A stretch of 8,289 bases of DNA from NCBI GenBank assembly GCA_913043885.1, contig CAJWOB010000092.1:1-8289 (forward strand), written 5' to 3'. Positions 6,338 to 8,289 of this stretch are shown in pieces (within the stretch, counting starts at the first letter, position 1; the number at the start of each line of letters is the position of its first letter). Made by a program: the position numbers and the translations under genes. A model generated the notes under the pieces. The model saw only the letters and a list, made by a program, of their open reading frames with translations, was not told the origin of the DNA and made no database searches. Source of the DNA: an uncultured Spirochaetaceae bacterium. Lineage in GTDB: Bacteria; Spirochaetota; Spirochaetia; SZUA-6; Bin103.

Positions 6338-7740
6338 TCAGCGCTTGCGGAGTCGCAGGAACATCTGGACACCGCTGTCGTCGCGGAACAGGTCCGCGTC
6401 CACGCCCTCCAGATCCGCCGCGAGTTGCATCATCTCCTCTTCGGTCCGGTAGTAGAGGACCCAGTCCAACCAATACTCCATGTAGTACCGCGTCGGGTTG
6501 CCAACGTGGTAGTTGCCGATCGATACCTCGCCTCCCGGCTCCAGCAGGTCATACAGGCGACGGGTCACCACCCTGGCGACGGGCGGGGTGAGGTAGTCGA
6601 ACAACCCCATCGAGTAGATGCAGTGAAAGGTGCCCCAGCGTTCCGTAAGGCTCTTACCGCGGAGCATGGTACGCACCGACTCGTTCAGATAGGAGACGCT
6701 CAGCTGCAGCCCCGCTCCTTGGCTACCGCGGCCAGGCCGGCGGTGGCTTCGCTCAGTGCGTGGGTGTCCTGGTCGAGGAGCGCAATATCCAGGCCTTCTG
6801 GGTCGTCACAGTCGCGAATTAGGTCCACCACTTCGACAGCACTGCCGCAGGCCACCGACAGGAAACGGAACGGCCGCGCGTCCAGCTGCTGCCGGACTCG
6901 TCGCAGCTCGGCGGGCACGATCTGGCGCCGATTGCGAACTGCCTGCGACGCGATGGTCTCCACCGGATACTTGTGCAACAACTTGGGGAACACCCAGTCG
7001 CCGCGATAGTCGTTCTCGTAGAGCATGGCGAGCATCTCCGAGTCACCGATGTAGCCGCGTGGCTTCAGGTTGGTGCGTGCCATGAGCGCGCTCAGCATGA
7101 TGAATTGCCATGTGTGATTGCGAAAGTAGAAGCCGTGGCGCTGGTGCTCCTCGCGGGAGTACTCGATCACCAGCTCGTCCAGGCGGTCAACGGACTCTTG
7201 GAAGTACGCCAGGAACTGGCGACCGACCGTGTGGAGCAGCGCGCGCTGCGCGCCGGCCCGCACATCCTCCGGTTCGTCGAGGTACTTGCGATCCTCCGAA
7301 TCGAAGAACTGCCGGTACACGCCGAAGTCGTAGGTGACATCGTCGGTCAGCCGCTTGAACTCGTCCCAGATGCCCTCCTTCTGCTGCAGGACGAGGGGCA
7401 GGTTGCGAAACGATGCGTCGATATCGACGAACTTGTTCCGCAGCACCAGGCTTTCGACGTCGTACACGTCGTCCGGGAAGATGACGCCACCGTCGGGCCC
7501 TCGGTTGCCGGTGCCGGCGCCGTTGGCGATGAACTGGCAGCTGCCGAGACGGTGGGTGGCCGCCTCAATCTCTTTTGTCAGCGCCGCGAACTCGGCGCCA
7601 TCCTCTGGCGGCGCGGCCTCGAAGCTCACGTACAGGGAGAAGCGAGAGGCGGGGCGCACCTCGATGGCCCGATCCCCGCTCGGGGATTCGAGCTTACCGG
7701 TTACCGTTGGTGGCTGTTCGCCGGTCTCAGGACTCGCCAA
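6338..7740 (-). pseudogene. PhcB-like SAM-dependent methyltransferase, frameshifted
   Basis: Two open frames (7740-6700 and 6676-6338, the second open further upstream) are one 467-residue protein if a base is added in the C4 run at 6710-6713. The N-terminus (about 30-110) looks like a PilZ-like or unnamed beta domain (SRFSLYVSF, LGSCQFIANG). The middle carries the family block NLPLVLQQKE, then HGFYFRNHTWQFI and NLKPRGYIGDSEMLAMLYEN. The Rossmann methyltransferase follows: motif I FLSVACGSAVEV (293-304), acidic LLDQD (321-325), then beyond the break YSMGLFDYL, LLEPGGEVSIGNY and MEYWLDWVLYYRTEEEM. This is the family of PhcB, which makes the 3-hydroxy-fatty-acid methyl ester quorum signal in Ralstonia. 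Many members sit beside signalling genes and have no known substrate, so the reaction here is only inferred. The TTG start has AGGAG eight bases upstream. Confidence 0.8.
6710..6713 (-). other. -1 frameshift site in the methyltransferase gene (C4/G4 run)
   Basis: The coding strand reads GAG CGG GGC TGC AGC TGA, a premature stop. With one more G it reads GAG CGG GGG CTG CAG CTG AGC (ERGLQLS), leading into VSYLNESVRTML and the second half of the Rossmann fold. A missing base in a short G run explains the break. Confidence 0.7.
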
Positions 7741-7748
7741 CGATGCGG

Positions 7749-7753
7749 CTCCT
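7749..7753 (-). promoter_or_regulatory. Shine-Dalgarno AGGAG for the methyltransferase
   Basis: AGGAG on the minus strand ends eight bases before TTG 7740, an ideal distance. It lies inside the 3' end of the regulator gene and decides the TTG start: it is the first possible start after an in-frame TGA, and no ATG is available nearby. Confidence 0.55.
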
Positions 7754-7951
7754 CTCGTCCTGCGTCTCGAAGATCCTCAGCGCGGTAAAGCTGAGCTGCC
7801 GCCACTTGACGTCCTGGTCGTAGAGGATGGATACGCGCTCGGATCCTCCCTTGATCTGATCGAGGACCTTGATAATCGGCGTAATCGTGGAGGCGTTCAT
7901 GTACTCCAGCCCCTGGAAATCGAGCACGATCTCCTTCTCACCGGCGCGGCT

Positions 7952-7954
7952 CTA
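7952..7954 (-). other. In-frame TAG at codon 50 of the SiaC/STAS-like gene
   Basis: The coding strand reads GAG GTA GTA GGG TAG AGC CGC GCC GGT GAG. The codons before (LTPILDE) and after (EKEIVLDF) are in the same frame, so a single substitution (for example from CAG, TGG or AAG) is the simplest cause. Translation could restart only at GTG 7927, giving a 66-residue fragment. Confidence 0.8.
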
Positions 7955-8107
7955 CCCTACTACCTCGTCCAGAATCGGCGTTAGGAACGCGCTTGCATCG
8001 CGATCGTTACTCTTGCCGCGGAACGTCAGAGAGATAGTCTTGGCGCCCTCCTCCTCGTCGACCGACAGTGCGTTATGGGAGTAGGAGTTGGAGGTGATCA
8101 TCTGCTC

Positions 8108-8289
8108 TTACTGGAGTTGCCCCGGGTTCGTGGACAGTTCACCACTTGGAATGGAGGATGCCACGATACCGAGAACGCACTTGCCATACACGCCGGAGTA
8201 CCGGCGATGGATGGTCGAGTTGGTGAGGTCCGGAAGAAGCCCGGATTCCGTCGCTGAGGAGTACGAGCCGTCGGGCCAGTCAATTCTCA
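8108..8289 (-). CDS. Unrecognised protein, C-terminal 59-60 residues (runs off the right edge)
   Basis: The minus-strand frame ending at TAA 8110-8108 is open to the edge and stops six bases before the regulator's ATG, the spacing expected of an upstream operon gene. It reads DWPDGSYSSATESGLLPDL, then RRYSGVYGKCVLGIVASSIP and ends NPGQLQ. Third codon positions are mostly G or C. I do not recognise the family. By context an anti-sigma-type kinase (SiaB-like) would be expected before a SiaC-like gene, but no kinase N, G1 or G2 box is seen in this tail. A second open frame here, ending at 8098, overlaps the regulator and looks less convincing. Given the other lesions, a frameshift in this piece is also possible. 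Confidence 0.35.
   Translation of the reverse strand, partial: RIDWPDGSYSSATESGLLPDLTNSTIHRRYSGVYGKCVLGIVASSIPSGELSTNPGQLQ

Larger units (their letters stand above)
5448..6338 (-). pseudogene. Membrane adenylate cyclase, N-terminal fragment (split by IS, probable frameshift at start)
   Basis: The clear frame runs from TTG 6294 leftwards and, by running into the IS, stops at 5407. Residues about 5-147 (from TTG) hold roughly six hydrophobic segments with GGETSSYWAGL at 67-77. A short linker, VERDTSDGLLRNIFPASI (162-179), is typical just before a class III cyclase domain. The domain then shows VVFTDFVNFSQI (first metal Asp, D203) and KIKTIGDSFM (adenine-selecting Lys K243, second metal Asp D247) before the break at MMNN. 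Joined to 3395-3028, the protein is 404 residues from TTG, or 419 from an ATG at 6338 if one base is added in the C4 run at 6311-6314. The product makes cAMP from ATP at the inner membrane. The fragment lacks the VNLASRM half, so it cannot be active. The ATG at 6338 overlaps the methyltransferase stop as TGATG, which favours it as the ancestral start. Confidence 0.88.
7727..8101 (-). pseudogene. SiaC/STAS-like regulator with an in-frame amber codon
   Basis: ATG 8101-8099 opens a 124-codon frame ending in TGA at 7729-7727, interrupted only by TAG at codon 50 (7954-7952). The reading frame is the same on both sides. Residues 22-46 give KTISLTFRGKSNDRDASAFL then TPILDE. After the stop come EKEIVLDFQGLEYMNASTITPIIKVL (residues 55-80) and KWRQLSFTALRIFE (99-112). 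The beta-helix pattern with LDF..LEYMN(A/S)S is that of SiaC (DUF1987) and of related STAS-like regulators. These are small cytoplasmic phosphoproteins, switched by a partner kinase and a SpoIIE-type phosphatase. The SpoIIE gene lies three genes downstream, which fits a partner switch. The gene overlaps the methyltransferase start by 14 bases. The exact subfamily is uncertain. Whether the TAG is a mutation, an error or is read through cannot be told here. Confidence 0.65.

Noticed and set aside
5713..6591. Long plus-strand open frame opposite the cyclase and methyltransferase
   Set aside because: His/Gln/Arg-rich shadow of minus-strand genes with clear domain motifs; typical of high-GC DNA.
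6973..7788. 271-codon plus-strand open frame opposite the methyltransferase
   Set aside because: Antisense shadow; the minus strand here has recognised family motifs through the same stretch.
7952..7954. Selenocysteine or pyrrolysine type recoding of the TAG in the SiaC/STAS-like gene
   Set aside because: Selenocysteine uses TGA, and nothing here suggests a pyrrolysine system; the family has no known need for a special residue at this loop.
1..8289. CRISPR arrays, tRNA, rRNA, riboswitches, phage or defence genes
   Set aside because: No repeat-spacer pattern, cloverleaf, rRNA-like stretch or defence domain was seen on either strand.

Overview
This is an 8.3 kb piece of a high-GC bacterial chromosome. 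It holds ordinary housekeeping genes on the left and a membrane-linked signalling operon on the right. The operon is split by an IS21-family insertion sequence and carries several further lesions. The phylum cannot be fixed from this window. GC-rich codons, Shine-Dalgarno sites, overlapping operonic genes and the mix of SpoIIE phosphatase, class III cyclase and PhcB-like methyltransferase fit a free-living environmental bacterium such as a spirochaete or deltaproteobacterium-like lineage, but that is only a hint.

Left region (1-1701): the first 84 codons of a probable histidinol dehydrogenase leave the window on the minus strand. Divergent from it are a DUF2203 protein (381-809) and a Cof-type HAD phosphatase (802-1701). 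These two overlap by 8 bases and are probably co-transcribed. The HAD gene converges on the signalling operon: the two 3' ends overlap by 44 bases, and a perfect 9-bp-stem hairpin sits inside the overlap.

Right region (1658-8289, minus strand, read right to left): the end of an unrecognised gene; a SiaC/STAS-like regulator (7727-8101); a PhcB-like SAM-dependent methyltransferase (6338-7740); a six-helix membrane adenylate cyclase (6338 down to 3028, in two pieces); and a membrane-anchored SpoIIE/PP2C-type phosphatase (1658-3047). The genes touch or overlap (TGATG junction, 14- and 20-base overlaps), as expected of one operon. The cyclase and phosphatase share a membrane motif, GG-x(2)-SSYW-x-GL, which suggests a common sensory module feeding two outputs: cAMP synthesis and phosphoprotein dephosphorylation.

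Every recognised gene of this operon is broken in the sequence as given. The regulator has an in-frame TAG. The methyltransferase lacks one base in a C4 run. The cyclase appears to lack one base near its start and is split by a complete 2.05 kb IS21-type element (istA, istB, 58-bp ends, 4-bp target duplication). The phosphatase has one extra base. Removing the IS and one target copy rejoins the cyclase exactly in frame. The single-base lesions may be real decay of a dispensable operon or sequencing/assembly error; the IS insertion is clear either way.
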